Assembly: GCF_036320965.1 (NCBI RefSeq)
Contig: NC_092270.1
Location: 16,571,575-16,635,574, forward strand
Reading direction: 5' to 3'
Length of the DNA: 64,000 nt
Origin: Panulirus ornatus
Lineage: Eukaryota; Arthropoda; Malacostraca; Decapoda; Palinuridae
Shown: piece by piece, positions 34,447-46,459 of the stretch
Layout: every line of letters starts with the position of its first letter
Numbering within the stretch: position 1 is the stretch's first letter
The notes under the pieces: generated by a model
Seen by the model: the letters and a program-made list of their open reading frames with translations, nothing else
The model's database searches: none
Told to the model about the DNA's origin: nothing
Position numbers and translations under genes: made by a program

Positions 34447-37400
34447 ATTATACTTTCTCACTGTCTCCCACATTAGTGAGGTAGCGCAAAGAAACAGATG
34501 AAAGAATGGCCCAACCCGCCCACATACACAGGTATATACATAAATGCCCACACACGCACATATACATACATATACATTTCAACATATACATACATATTCA
34601 TACACAGACATATACATGTATACACATGTACATGTTCATACTTGCTGCCTTCATCCATTCCCATTGCCATCCCGCTACACATGAAATGGCACTCCCTCCC
34701 CCTGTGCGAGTGCGAGGTATCGCTAGGAAAAGACAACAAATGCAACATTTTTCCACACTCAGTCTCTAGCTGTCATTTGTAATGCACCAAAACCACAGCT
34801 CCATTTCCACATCTAGGTCCCACAAAACTTTCCATGGTTTACGCCAGATGCTTCACATACCCTGGTTCAATCCATTGACAGCACGCCAACCCTGGTATAC
34901 CACATCATTCCAATTCACTCTATTCCTTGCATGCCTTTCACTCTCCTGCATGTTCAGGCCCTGATCGCTCAAAATCTTTTTCACTCCATCCTTCCACCTC
35001 CAATTTGGTCCTCCACTTCTCATTCCCTCCTCCTCTGGAACATATATCCTCTTTGTCAGTCTTTCCTCACTCATTCTCCATGTGGCCAAACCATTTCAAA
35101 ACACCTTCTTCTACTCTCTCAATCACACTTTTTTTATTACCTCCTATCTCTCTTACCTTTTCATTGCTTACTCGATCAAACCACCTCACACCACATATTG
35201 TCCTCAAACATCTCATTTCCAACACATCCACCCTCCTCTGCACAACCCTATCTATAGCCCATGCCTCACAACCATATAACACTGTTGGAACCACTGTTCC
35301 TTCAAACATACCCATTTTTGCTTTCCAAGATCATGTGTTCTCGCATTCCGTACATTTTTCAACGCTCCCAGAACCTTCACCCACTCCCCCACCCTGTGAC
35401 TCACTTCCGCTTCCATGGTTCCATCTGCTGCCAAATACACTCCCAGATATCTAAAACACTTCACTTCCTCCAGTTTTTCTCCATTCAAACTTACCTCCTA
35501 ATTGACTTGTCCTTCAACCCTACTGTACCCAATAACCTTGCTCTTATTCACATTTATGCTCTGCTTTCTTCTTTCATACACTTTATAAAACTCATTCACC
35601 AGCTTCTGCAGTTTCTCACTTGAATCAGCCACCAGCGCTGTATCATCAGCGAACAAAAACTGACTCACTTCCCAAGCCTTCTCATCCACAACAGACTGCA
35701 TACTTGCCCCTCTCTCCAAAGCTCTTGCATTTACCTCCCTAACAACCCCATCCATAAACAAATTGATAAACCATGGAGACATGACGCACCCCTGCCGCAG
35801 ACCAACATTCACTGAGAACCAATCACTTTTCTCTCTTCCTACTCGTACACATTCCTTACATCGTGGATAAAAACTTTTCACTGCTTCTGACAACTTGCCT
35901 CCCACACCATATATTCTTAATACCTTTCACAGAGCATCTCTATCAACTCTCTCATGTGCCTTCTCCAGATCCATGAATGCTACATACAAATCCATTTGCT
36001 TTTCTAAGTATTTCTCACAAACATTCTTCAAAGCAAACACCTGATCCACACATCCTCTACCACTTCTGAAACCGTTCTGCTCTTCCCCAATCTGATGCTC
36101 TGTACATGCCTTCACCCTCTCAATCAGTATCCTCCCGTATAATTGTCCAGGTATACTCAACAAACTTATACCTCCATAATTTGAGCTCTCACCTTTATCC
36201 CCTTTGCCTTTGTGCGATGGCACTATGCAAGCATTCCGCCAATCCTCAGGCACCTCACCATGAGTCATACATACATTAAATAACCTTACCAACCAGTCAA
36301 CAATACAGCCACCCCTTTTTTAATGAATTCCACTACAATACCGTCCAAACCCGCTGCCTTGCCGGCTTTCATCTTCTGCAAAGCTTTTACTACCTCTTCT
36401 CTGTTTACCAAATCATTCTCCCTAACCCTCTCACTTTGCACACCACCTCAACCAAAATACCCTATATCTCCTACTCTATCATCAAACACATTCAACAAAC
36501 CTTCAAAATACTCACTCCATCTCCTCACATCACCACTACTTGTTATCACGTCCCCATTAGCCCCTTTCACTGAAGTTCCCATTTGCTCCCTTGTCTTACG
36601 CACTTTATTTACCTCCTTCCAAAACATCTTTTTATTCTCCTTAAAATTTAACAATACTCTCTCACCCCAACTCTCATTTGCCCTCTTTTTCACCTCTTGC
36701 ACCTTTCTCTTGACCTCCTGCCTCTTTCTCTTATACATCTCCCACTCATTTGCATTATTTCCCTGCAAAAATCGTCCAAATGCCTCTCTCTTCTCTTTCA
36801 CTAATAATCTTACTTCTTCATCCCACCACTCTCTACCCTTTCTAATCTGCCCACCTACCACGCTTTTCATGCCACAGACATCTTTTGCGCAAGCTATCAC
36901 TGCTTGCCTGAATACATCCCATTCCTCCCCCACTCCCCTTATCTCCTTTGTTCTCACCTTTTTCCATTCTGTACTTAGTCTCTATGTTACTTCCTCACAC
37001 AAGTCTCCTTCCCAAGCTCACTTACTCTCACCACTCTCTTCACCCCATCATTCTCTCTTTTCTGAAAACCTTTACAGGTCTTCACCTTCGCCTCCACAAA
37101 ATAATGATCAGACATCCCTCCAGTTGCACCTCTCAACACATTAACAACCAAAAGTCTCTCTTTCGCACGCCTATCAATTAACACGTAATCCAATAATGCT
37201 CTCTGGCCATCTCTCTTACTTACATACGTATACTTATGTATATCTCTCTTTTTAAACCAGGTATTTCCAATCACCAGTCCTTTTTAGCACACAAATTACA
37301 AGCTCTTCTCCATTTCCATTTACGACACTGAACACCCAATGTACACCAATTATTCTCTCAACTGCCACATTACTCACCTTTGCATTCAAATCACCCATCA

Positions 37401-37984
37401 CTATAACCCGGTCTCGTGCATCAAAACTACTAACACACTCACTCAGATGCTCCCAAAACACTTGCCTCTCATGATCTTTCTTCTCATGCCCAGGTGCATA
37501 TGCACCAATAATCACCCATCTCTCTCCATCCACTTTCAGTTTCACCCATATCAACCTAGAGTGTACTTTCTTACACTCTATCACATACTCCCACCACTCC
37601 TGTTTCAGTAGTGCTACTCCTTCCCTTGCTCTCGTCCTCTCACCCACTCCTGACTTTTCTCCCAAAACATTCCTAAACCACTCTTCCCCTTTACCCTTGA
37701 GCTTCATGCCACTCAGAGCCAAAATATCCAGGTTCCTTTCCTCAAACATACTACCTATCTCTCCTTTTTTCTCATCTTGGTTACATCCACACCCATTTAG
37801 ACACCCCAATTTGAACCTTCGAGGAGGATGAGCTCTCCCGCATGACTCCTTCTTCTGTTTCCCCTTTTAGAAAGATGAAATACAAGGAGAGGAGGGTTTC
37901 TATCCCCCCGCTCCCGTCCCCTGTAGTCGCCTTGTACGACATGCGAAGAATGCGTGAGAAGTTCTTTCTCCCCTATCCCCAGGG
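34447..37984 (-). mobile_element. LINE-A copy, full length, degraded ORF
   Basis: Both ends are present: reverse tail block at the left and leader plus 5' palindrome (ATCCCCAGGGAT) at the right. ORF pieces on the minus strand: N-terminal endonuclease 37252-37809 (MKLKG in place of TKLKG; VIVMGDLNAKVS present), SDH end 36987-37274, linker 36448-36957, RT motifs 0-A 35927-36292, motif B plus FADD 35498-35905, and C-terminal pieces 34853-35488. At least six frameshifts or stops. It is the first of four head-to-tail copies. Confidence 0.85.
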
Positions 37985-38016
37985 ATATTTGTTTATTATT
38001 ATTTATTTTTTATATT

Positions 38017-41000
38017 ATTTTGCTTTGTCACTGTCTCCCGCGTTAGCGAGGTAGCGCAAGGAAACAGACGAAAGAATGGCCCAACCCGCCCACATACACA
38101 TGTATATACATACATGTCCACCCATGCACAATATACATACCTATACATCTCAGTGTACTCATATATATACACACACAGACATATACATATATACACATGT
38201 ACATAATTCATACTGTCTGCCTTTGTTCCCATCGCCACCTCGCCACACATGGAACAACAACCCCCTCCCCCCTCATGTGTGCGAGGTAGCGCTAGGAAAA
38301 ACACCAAAGGCCCCATTCGTTCACACTCAGTCTCTAGCTGTCATGTAATAATGCACTGAAACCACAGCTCCATTTCCAAATCCAGGCCCCACACACTTTG
38401 CATGGTTTACCCTAGATGCTTCACATGCCCTGGTTCAATCCATTGACAGCACATCGACCCCGGTATACCACATCGTTCCAATTCACTCTATTCCTTGCAC
38501 GCCTTTCACCCTCCTGCATGTTCAGGCCCCGATCACTCAAAATCTTTTTCACTCCGTCTTTCCACCTCCAATTTGGTCTCCCACTTCTCGTTCCCTCCAC
38601 CTCTGACACATATATCCTCTTGGTCAATCTTTCCCCACTCATTCTCTCCATGTGACCAAACCATTTCAAAACACCCTTTTCTACTCTCTCAACCACACTC
38701 TTTTTATTTCCACACATCTCTCTCACCCTTACATTACTTACTCGATCAAACCACCTCGCACCACATATTGTCCTCAAACATCTCATTTCCAGCACATCCA
38801 CCCTCCTGCGCACAACTCTATCCATAGCCCACGCCTCGCAACCATACAACATTGTTGGAACCACTATTCCTTCAAACATACCCATTATTGCTTTCCGAGA
38901 TAATGTTCTCGACTTCCACACATTCTTCAAGGCTCCCAGAATTTTCGCCCCCTCCCCCACACTATGATTCACTTCCGCTTCCATGGTTCCATCTGCTGCC
39001 AGATCCACTCCCAGATATCTAAAACACTTCACTTCCTCCAGCTTTTCTCCATTCAAACTTACCTCCCAATTGACTTGACCTTCAACCCTACTGTACCTAA
39101 TAACCTTGCTCTTATTCACATTTAATCTTAACTTTCTTCTTTCTCACACTTTACCAAACTCAGTCACCAGCTTCTGCAGTTTCTCACATGAATCAGCCAC
39201 CAGCGCTGTATCATCAGCGAACAACAACTGACTCACTTCCCAAGCTCTCTCATCCACAACAGACTGCATACTTGCCCCTCTTTCCAAAACTCTTGCATTC
39301 ACCTCCCTAACAACCCCATCCATAAACAAATTAAACAACCATGGAGACATCACACACCCCTGCCACAAACCTACGTTCACTGAGAACCAATCACTTTCCT
39401 CTCTTCCTACACGTACACATGCCTTACATCCTCGATAAAAACTTTTCACTGCTTCTAACAACTTGCCTCCCACACCATATATTCTTAATACCTTCCACAG
39501 AGCATCTCTATCAACTCTATCGTATGCCTTCTCCAGATCCATAAATGCTACATACAAATCCATTTGTTTTTCTAAGTATTTCTCGCATATATTCTTCAAA
39601 GCTAACACCTGATCCACACATCCTCTACCACTTCTGAAACCACACTGCTCTTCCCCAATCTGATGCTATGTACATGCCTTCACCCTCTCAATCAATACCC
39701 TGCCATATAATTTACCAGGAATACTCAACAAACTTATACCTCTGTAATTTGAGCACTCACTCTTATCCCCTTTGCCTTTGTACAATGGCACTATGCAAGC
39801 ATTCCGCCAATCCTCAGGCACCTCACCATGAATCATACATACATTAAATAACTTTACCAACCAGTCAACAATACAGTCACCCCCTTTTTTAATAAATTCC
39901 ACTGCAATGCCATCCAAACCTGCTGCTTTGCCGGCTTTCCTCCTCCGTAAAGCTTTTACTACCTCTTCTCTATTTACCAAATCATTTTCCCTAACCCTCT
40001 CACTTTGCACACCACCTCGACCAAGACACCCCACATCTGCCACTCTATCATCAAACACATTCAACAAACCTTCAAAATACTCAATCCATTTCCTTCTCAC
40101 TTCACCACTACTTATCACCTCCCCATTTGCCCCCTTCACTGAAGTTCCATTTGCTCCCTTGTCTTACACACTTTATTTACCTCCTTCCAAAACATCTTTT
40201 TATTCTCCCTGAAATTTAATGATACTCTTTTGCCCCAACTCTCATTTGCCCTCTTTTTCACCTCTTGCACCTTTCTCTTGACCTCCTGCCTCTTTCTTTT
40301 ATACCTCTCCCACTCATTTGCATTTTTTCCCTACAAAAATCGTTCAAATGCCTCTCTCTTCTCTTTCACTAATAATCTTACTTCTTCATTCCACCACTCA
40401 CTACCTTTTCTAAGCAACCAACCTCCCACGCTTCTCATACCACAAGCATCTTTTGCGCAAGCCATCACTGCTTCCCTAAATACATCCCATTCCTCCCCCA
40501 CTCCCCTTACCTCCTTTGTTCTCACCTTTTTCCATTCTGTACTCAGTCTCTCCTGGTACTTCCTCATACAAGTCTCCTTCCCAAGCTCACTTACTCTCAC
40601 CACTCTCTTCACCCCAACATTCTCTCTTCTTTTCTGAAAACCCCCACAAATCTTCACCTTTGCTTCCACAAGGTAATGATCAGACGTCCCTCCAGTTGCA
40701 CCTCTGAGCACATTAACATCATCCAAAAGTCTCTCTTTCGTGCGTCTATCAATTAACACGTAATCCAAAACGCTCTCTGGCCATCTCTCCTACTTACATA
40801 CGTATACTTATGTATATCTCGCTTTTTAAACTAGGTATTCCCAATCACCAGTCCTTTTTCAGCACATAAATCTACAAGCTCTTCACCATTTCTATTTACA
40901 ACACTGAACACTCCATGTATACCAAGTATTCCCTCAACTGCCACATCACTCACCTTTGCATTCAAATCACCCATCACTATAACCCGGTCTTTTGCATCAA

Positions 41001-41566
41001 AACCACTAACACACTCATTCAGCTGCTCCCAAATCACTTGCCTCTCATGATCTTTCTTCTCATGCCCAGGTGCATATGCACCAATAATCACCCATCTCTC
41101 TCCATCAACTTTCAGCTTTACCCATATCAATCTAGAATTTACTTTCTTACACTCTATCACATACTCCCACAACTGATTCAGGAGTAGTGCTACTCCTTCC
41201 CTTGCTCTTGTCCTCTCACTAACCCCTGACTTTACTCCCAAGACATTCCCAAACCACTCTTCCCCTTTACCCTTTAGCTTCGTTTCACTCAGAGCCAAAA
41301 CATCCAGGTTCCTTTCCTCAAACATACTACCTATCTCTCCTTTTTTCTCATCTTGGTTACATCCACACACATTTAGACACCCCAATCTAAGCCTTCGAGG
41401 AGGATGAGCACTCCTCGCGTGACTCCTTCTACTGTTTCCCCTTTTAGAAAGTTAAAATACAAAGAGGGGAGGGTTTCTGGCCCCCCGCTCCCGTCCCCTT
41501 TAGTCGCCTTCTACGACACTTGAGGAATGCGTAGGAAGTATTCTTAATCCCCTATCCCCAGGGATA
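38017..41566 (-). mobile_element. LINE-A copy, full length
   Basis: Complete from tail block to the 5' palindrome. About 30 bp of AT-rich sequence separates its tail from the 5' end of the copy on its left. The five coding blocks cover nearly the whole protein and are in better condition than the neighbour at 34447. Confidence 0.85.
38421..41385 (-). pseudogene. LINE-A endonuclease-RT, five open blocks
   Basis: From the N-terminus: 40831-41385 (GCLNVCGCNQ, SETKLKG, VIVMGDLNAKVS: endonuclease core), 40331-40768 (TSDHYLVEAKV and linker start), 39666-40139 (linker end and RT motifs 0-2), 39144-39617 (motif A FMDLEKAYDRVDRD, motif B, FADD) and 38421-39119 (RT C-terminus to the full end GLNQGM). 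Breaks are single-base shifts or stops, for example a stop in CTEHQI near 39666. The RT and endonuclease catalytic residues are all kept, so it died recently. The true start lies upstream of the first methionine of the longest block. Confidence 0.8.
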
Positions 41567-41573
41567 GGGGATT
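41546..41573. repeat. Perfect 28-bp palindrome at LINE-A 5' end
   Basis: AATCCCCTATCCC and its reverse complement flank a 2-base centre (CA). Other copies have only the inner ATCCC-CA-GGGAT palindrome, so the symmetry extends further here. It is duplicated at 45355-45382. Confidence 0.85.
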
Positions 41574-42431
41574 TATTTATTTATATATTAATTTATTATA
41601 CTTTGTCGCTGTCTCCCGCATTAGCGAGGTAGCGCAAGGAAACAGACAAAGGAATGGCACAATCCACATATATACATATATACACATGTACATAATTCAT
41701 ACTGTCTGCCCTTATTCATTCCCGTCGCCACTCCGCCACACATGAAATAACAACCCCCTCCCCGCACATGTGCGCAAGGTAACACTAGGAAAAGACAACA
41801 AAGGCCACATTTATTCACACTCCGTCTCTAGCTGTCGTGTATAATGCACCGAAACCACAGCTCCCTTTCCACATCCAGGCCTCACAAAACTTTCCATGGT
41901 TTACCCCAGATGCTTCACATGCCCTAGTTTAATCCATTGACAGTACGTCGACCCCGGTATACCACATCATTCCAATTCACTCTATTTTTTGCACGCCTTT
42001 TACCCTCCTGCATGTTCAGGCCCCAATCACTCAAAATCTTTTTCACTCCATCTTTCCACCTCCAATTTGGTCTCTCACTTCTCGTCCCTCCACCTTTGAC
42101 ACATATCCTCTTTGTCAATCTTTCCTCACTCATTCTCTCCATGTGACCAAACCACTTCAAAACACCCTTTTCTGCTCTCTCAACCACACTCTTTTTATTT
42201 CCACACATCTCTCTTACCCTTTCAATACTTACTCGATCAAACCACCTCACACCACAACACCACATATCATCCTCAAACATCTCATTTCCAGCACTTCCAC
42301 CCTCCTCTGCACGACTCTATCTATAGCCCAAGCCTAGCAACCATATAACATTGTTGGAACCACTATTCCTTCAAACATACATATTTTTGCTTTCCAAGAT
42401 AACGTTCTCGACTTCCACACATTCTTCTCCC

Positions 42432-42781
42432 CATTATCCCTTTTCACTGATGTTCCCATTTGTTCCCTTGTCTTACGCATTTTATTTACCTCCTTCCAAA
42501 ACATCCGTTTATTCTCCCTAAAATTTAATGATACTCTCTCACCCCAACCCTCATTCGCCCTCTTTTTCACCTCTTGCACCTTTCTCTTGACCTCCTGCCT
42601 CTTTCTTTTATACATCCCTCAGTCATTTGCATTATTTCCCGGCAAAAATCGTCAAAATGCCTCTCTCTTCTCTTTCACCAATAATCTTACTACTTTTTTG
42701 CCCTCCGACACTCTGTGCGCGCTAGGCTGAGAGGTAAGGAGCGCAAAGTGACAGAGCACCTCTGGGCGCATTTTTGCCCCT
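42432..42781 (-). other. Templated-looking insert: LINE-A linker piece plus 90-bp filler
   Basis: Within the RT C-terminal coding, between GAKVLGG and KNVWKSRTLS, there is a second copy of the LINE-A linker segment (YKRKRQEVKRKVQEVKKR to MGTSVK) joined to about 90 bp of GC-rich sequence (42692-42781, GCGCGCTAGGCTGAGAGG and on) that is not LINE-A. The same insert is in unit 2 at 46241-46589. Confidence 0.75.
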
Positions 42782-42943
42782 CCCAGAACTTTCGCCCCCT
42801 CCGCCACCCTATGATTCACTTCCGCTTCCATGGTTCCATCCGCTGCCAGATCCACTCCCAGATACCTAAAACACTTCACTTCCTCCAGTTTTTCTCCATT
42901 CAAACTTACCTCCCAATTTACAAGTCCCTCAACCCTACTGTAC

Positions 42944-44416
42944 CTAATAACCTTGCTTTCTTCTTTCACACGCTTTACCAAACTCAGTCACCAGCTTCTG
43001 CAGTTTCTCACCCGAATCAGCCACCAGCGCTGTATCATCAGCTGACTCACTTCCCAAGCTCTCATCCACAACAGACTGCATACTTGCCCCTCTTTCCAAA
43101 ACTCTTGCATTCACCTCCCTAACAACCCCATCCATAAACAAATTAAACAACCATGGAGACATCACACACCCCTGCCGCAAACCAACATTCCTTGAGAACC
43201 AATCACACTCCTCTCTTCCTACATGTACACATGCCTTACATCCTCGATAAAAACTTTTCACTGCTTCTAACAACTTGTCTCCCACACCATATATTCTTAA
43301 TACCTTCCACAGAGCATCTCTATCAACTCTATCATATGCCTTCTCCAGATTCATAAATGCTACATACAAATCCATTTGCTTTTCTAAGTATTTCTCACAT
43401 ACATTCTTCAAAGCAAACACCTGATCCACACATCCTCTACCACTTCTGAAACCACACTGCTCTTCCCCAATTTGGTGCTTTGTGCTTGCCTTCACCCTCT
43501 CAATCAATACCCTCCCATATAATTTCCCAGGAATACTCAACAAACTTATACCTCTGTAATTTGAGCACTCACTTTTATCCCCTTTGCCTTTGTACAATGG
43601 CACTATGCAAGCATTCCGCCAATCCTCAGGCACCTCACCATGAGTCAAACATACATCAAATAACCTTACCAACCAGTCAACAATACAGTCACCCCCTTTT
43701 TTAATAAATTCCACTGCAATACCATCCAAACTCGCTGCCTTGCTGGCTTTCATCTTCCGCAAAGCTTTTACTACCTCTTCTCTGTTTACCAAATCATTCT
43801 CCCTAACCCTCTCACTTTGCACACCACCTCGACCAAAACACCCTATATCTGCCACTTTATCATGAAACACATTCAACAAACCTTCAAAATACTCACTCCA
43901 TCTCCTCACATCACCACTAGTTGTTATCACCTCCCCATTAGCCCCCTTCACTGATGTTCCCATTTGTTCCCTTGTCTTATGCACTTTATTTACCTCCTTC
44001 CAAAACATCCTTTTATTCTCCCTAAAATTTAATGATACTCTCTCACCCCAACCCTCATTCGCCCTCTTTTTCACCTCTTGCACCTCTCTCTTGACCTCCT
44101 GCCTGTTTCTTTTATACATCTCCCAGTCATTTGCATTATATCCATGCAAAAATCGTCCAAATGCATCTCTCTTCTCTTTCACTAATAATCTTACTGCTTC
44201 ATCCCACCACTCAACACCCTTTCTAATCTGCCCACCTCCCACGCTTCTCATACCACAAGCATCTTTTGCGCAAGCCATCACTGCTTTTCTAAATATATTC
44301 CATTCCTCCCCCACTCCCCTTACGTCTTTTGTTCTCACCTTTTTCCATTCTGTACTCAGTCTCTCCTGGTACTTCTTCACACAAGTCTCCTTCCCAAGCT
44401 CACTTACTCTCACCAC
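42944..44416 (-). pseudogene. LINE-A linker-RT ORF, unit 1, 490 codons
   Basis: It begins after a frameshift in the endonuclease end and runs through the linker, RT motifs 0-2 (IVPLYKGKGDKSECSNY), motif A (FMNLEKAYDRVDRD), motif B and SADDTALVADS. The catalytic box reads SADD because of an in-frame loss of about four codons just before it. A 23-bp deletion relative to unit 2 ends the frame early (ACERRKQGY). RT function is unlikely. Confidence 0.8.
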
Positions 44417-44602
44417 TCTTCACCCCAACATTCTCTCTTCTTTTCTGAAAACCTCTACAAATCTTCACCTTCGCCTTCAAAAGATAATGATCAGACATCC
44501 CTCCAGTTGCACCTCTCAGCACATTAACATCTAAAAGACTCTCTTTCGCACGCTTATCAATTAACACATAATCCAATAATGCTCTCTGGCCGCCTCTCCT
44601 AC

Positions 44603-45195
44603 TTACATACGTATGCTTATGTATATCTCTCTTTTTAACCAGGTATTCGTAATCACCATTCCTTTTTCAGCACATAAATCTACAAGCTCTTCACCATTTC
44701 CATTTACAACACTGAACACCCAATGTACACCAATTATTCCCTCAACTGCCTCATTACTCACCTTTGCATTCAAATCACCCATCACTATAACCCGGTCTTG
44801 TGCATCAAAACTACTAATACACTCACTCAGCTGCTCCCAAAACACTTGCCTCTCATGATCTTTTTTCTCATGCCCAGGTGCATATGCACCAATAATCACC
44901 CATCTCTCTCCATCCACTTTCAGTTTTACCCATATCAATTTAGAGTTTACATTCTTACACTCTATCACATACTCCCACCACTCCTGTTTCAGGAGTAGTG
45001 CTACTCCTTCCCTTGCATTTGTCTCTCACTAACCCCTGACTTTACTCCCAAGACATTCCCAAACCACTCTTCCCCTTTACCCTTGAGCTTCGTTTCACTC
45101 AGAGCCAAAACATCCAGGTTCCTTTCCTCAAACATACTACCTATCTCTCCTTTTTTCTCATCTTGGTTACATCCACACACATTTAGACACCCCAA
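44603..45195 (-). pseudogene. LINE-A endonuclease N-terminal pieces, unit 1
   Basis: Two blocks, 45001-45195 (GCLNVCGCNQ, SETKLKG) and 44603-44968 (IIGAYAPG, VIVMGDLNAKVS), are split by a single-base loss near 45027. Unit 2 keeps them as one frame (48434-49027), so the break happened after the duplication. Confidence 0.8.
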
Positions 45196-46459
45196 TCTGA
45201 GCCTTCGAGGAGGATGAGCACTCCTCGCGTGACTCCTTCTTCTGTTTCCCCTTTTAGAAAGTTAAGATACAAGGAGGGGAGGGTTTCTGGCCCCCGCTCC
45301 TGTCCCCTTTAGTTGCCTTCTACGACACTTGAGGAATGCGTAGGAAGTATTCTTAATCCCCTATCCCCAGGGATAGGGGATTTATTTATTTATATATTAA
45401 TTTATTATACTTTGTCGCTGTCTCCCGCATTAGCGAGGTAGCGCAAGGAAACAGACAAAGGAATGGCACAATCCACATATATACATATATACACATGTAC
45501 ATAATTCATACTGTCTGCCCTTATTCATTCCCGTCGCCACTCCGCCACACATGAAATAACAACCCCCTCCCCGCACATGTGCGCAAGGTAACACTAGGAA
45601 AAGACAACAAAGGCCACATTTATTCACACTCCGTCTCTAGCTGTCGTGTATAATGCACCGAAACCACAGCTCCCTTTCCACATCCAGGCCTCACAAAACT
45701 TTCCATGGTTTACCCCAGATGCTTCACATGCCCTAGTTTAATCCATTGACAGTACGTCGACCCCGGTATACCACATCATTCCAATTCACTCTATTTTTTG
45801 CACGCCTTTTACCCTCCTGCATGTTCAGGCCCCAATCACTCAAAATCTTTTTCACTCCATCTTTCCACCTCCAATTTGGTCTCTCACTTCTCGTCCCTCC
45901 ACCTTTGACACATATCCTCTTTGTCAATCTTTCCTCACTCATTCTCTCCATGTGACCAAACCACTTCAAAACACCCTTTTCTGCTCTCTCAACCACACTC
46001 TTTTTATTTCCACACATCTCTCTTACCCTTTCAATACTTACTCGATCAAACCACCTCACACCACAACACCACATATCATCCTCAAACATCTCATTTCCAG
46101 CACTTCCACCCTCCTCTGCACGACTCTATCTATAGCCCAAGCCTAGCAACCATATAACATTGTTGGAACCACTATTCCTTCAAACATACATATTTTTGCT
46201 TTCCAAGATAACGTTCTCGACTTCCACACATTCTTCTCCCCATTATCCCTTTTCACTGATGTTCCCATTTGTTCCCTTGTCTTACGCATTTTATTTACCT
46301 CCTTCCAAAACATCCGTTTATTCTCCTAAAATTTAATGATACTCTCTCACCCCAACCCTCATTCGCCCTCTTTTTCACCTCTTGCACCTTTCTCTTGACC
46401 TCCTGCCTCTTTCTTTTATACATCCCTCAGTCATTTGCATTATTTCCCGGCAAAAATCG

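Larger units (their letters stand above)
41512..45320. repeat. Tandem duplication, unit 1 (3.8 kb)
   Basis: This block is repeated as 45321-49153, with only about ten differences that I could find by eye, including one 23-bp indel (missing near 42957 here) and two 1-bp indels. Each unit holds one rearranged minus-strand LINE-A copy plus an AT-rich spacer. Diagnostic bases at the junction place the crossover inside GCCTTCT near 45315-45322. Confidence 0.9.
41598..45365 (-). mobile_element. LINE-A copy with internal insertion, unit 1
   Basis: Reverse tail block and a shortened 3' UTR, RT C-terminus (41924-42280), then a foreign insertion at 42432-42781, then RT, linker and endonuclease to the 5' palindrome near 45365. 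The flanks of the insertion are continuous LINE-A sequence except for four lost bases, so this is one copy that gained an insert rather than two copies. Confidence 0.8.
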
